Shown here: positions 63,925 to 64,000 of the stretch, one piece after another
Position numbering within the stretch: the first letter of the stretch is position 1
How the letters are laid out: every line of letters begins with the position of its first letter
Source of the DNA: Maribacter sedimenticola
GTDB taxonomy: Bacteria; Bacteroidota; Bacteroidia; Flavobacteriales; Flavobacteriaceae
Direction: 5' to 3'
Length of the DNA: 64,000 nt
Assembly (NCBI RefSeq): GCF_900188415.1
Contig: NZ_FZNV01000002.1
Location: 601,339 to 665,338, forward strand
The notes under the pieces: generated by a model
Seen by the model: the letters and a program-made list of their open reading frames with translations, nothing else
The model's database searches: none
What the model was told of the DNA's origin: nothing
Made by a program: the position numbers and the translations under genes

Positions 63925-64000
63925 ATTCATTCCTTGTTTATTATTTTTTAAAGGTATTCATGAATCTCAAAGCGAAATTGCTTTTCGATTTCTTTACCTT

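Noticed and set aside
42402-64000. CRISPR array or insertion sequence in the island
   Set aside because: There are no short regularly spaced repeats and no transposase gene; the repeats are long, few and diverged.
1-64000. rRNA or tRNA genes
   Set aside because: I found no stretch with tRNA arms or rRNA-like sequence.

Overview
The window reads as a chromosomal segment of a Bacteroidota, most likely a marine Flavobacteriaceae of the Maribacter/Zobellia/Arenibacter kind. This rests on the AT-rich composition, many small lipoproteins, Bacteroidota-typical families (LVIVD repeat protein, DUF4251, DUF4369-TlpA, DUF1835, DUF1206, fused branched-chain E1), weak or absent Shine-Dalgarno sequences, and TTG-N18-TAnnTTTG promoters (7638-7667, 15339-15367). 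The genus is inference; there is no rRNA or tRNA gene in the window.

1-26200 is core genome: an LVIVD lipoprotein, a TlpA-like lipoprotein, a large FAD/Fe-S dehydrogenase, an LpxH-like phosphoesterase, chorismate synthase, a dicarboxylate symporter, MutS2, uracil-DNA glycosylase, a lone receiver protein, a Ppk1 operon, an SUI1 protein with a 2OG-Fe(II) oxygenase, a fused ketoacid dehydrogenase E1, and an OmpA-type protein ending at a clear terminator.

26218-31950 is a compact seven-gene biosynthetic operon: flavoprotein, methyltransferase, type III polyketide synthase, FabL-type enoyl reductase-like SDR, FabZ-like dehydratase, FabF-like ketosynthase and acyl carrier protein. A dedicated fatty-acid module probably builds or hands over an acyl starter that the type III PKS cyclises and the methyltransferase and flavoprotein then tailor.

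32000-42180 returns to core genes: TerC, nitroreductase, HPF, two paralogous small secreted proteins, a TolB-like protein, an SlyD-like isomerase, a DUF1080/TlpA/BNR-like lipoprotein operon, guanine deaminase and a cold-shock protein with terminator.

42260-64000 is a modular accessory island. Three diverged copies of a ~480-500 bp repeat (42402-42900, 51975-52453, 59925-60410), plus a shorter boundary element (48610, 51716, 59633, 63871), separate cargo modules. Module 1 carries a graspetide (omega-ester RiPP) system: a three-repeat precursor peptide with a TxTx[TS]x4Ex2DxD motif, its ATP-grasp ligase, a small membrane protein and a membrane KAP-family NTPase, all in one direction. A second transcription unit there encodes a surface protein and a lipoprotein. 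Module 2 is a Crp/Fnr-controlled set (cupin, royal-jelly/yellow-like protein, cyclase, MFS transporter, aldo/keto reductase, luciferase-like monooxygenase) with GTGA-N6-TCAC operators before both transcription units. Module 3 holds a 44-residue gene, a decayed partner gene, a LexA-like S24 regulator and a type II restriction-modification pair (C5 methyltransferase and HNH endonuclease).

The most interesting candidate for an undescribed system is the multicore graspetide operon joined to a KAP NTPase. The type III PKS operon with its own FAS enzymes comes second.
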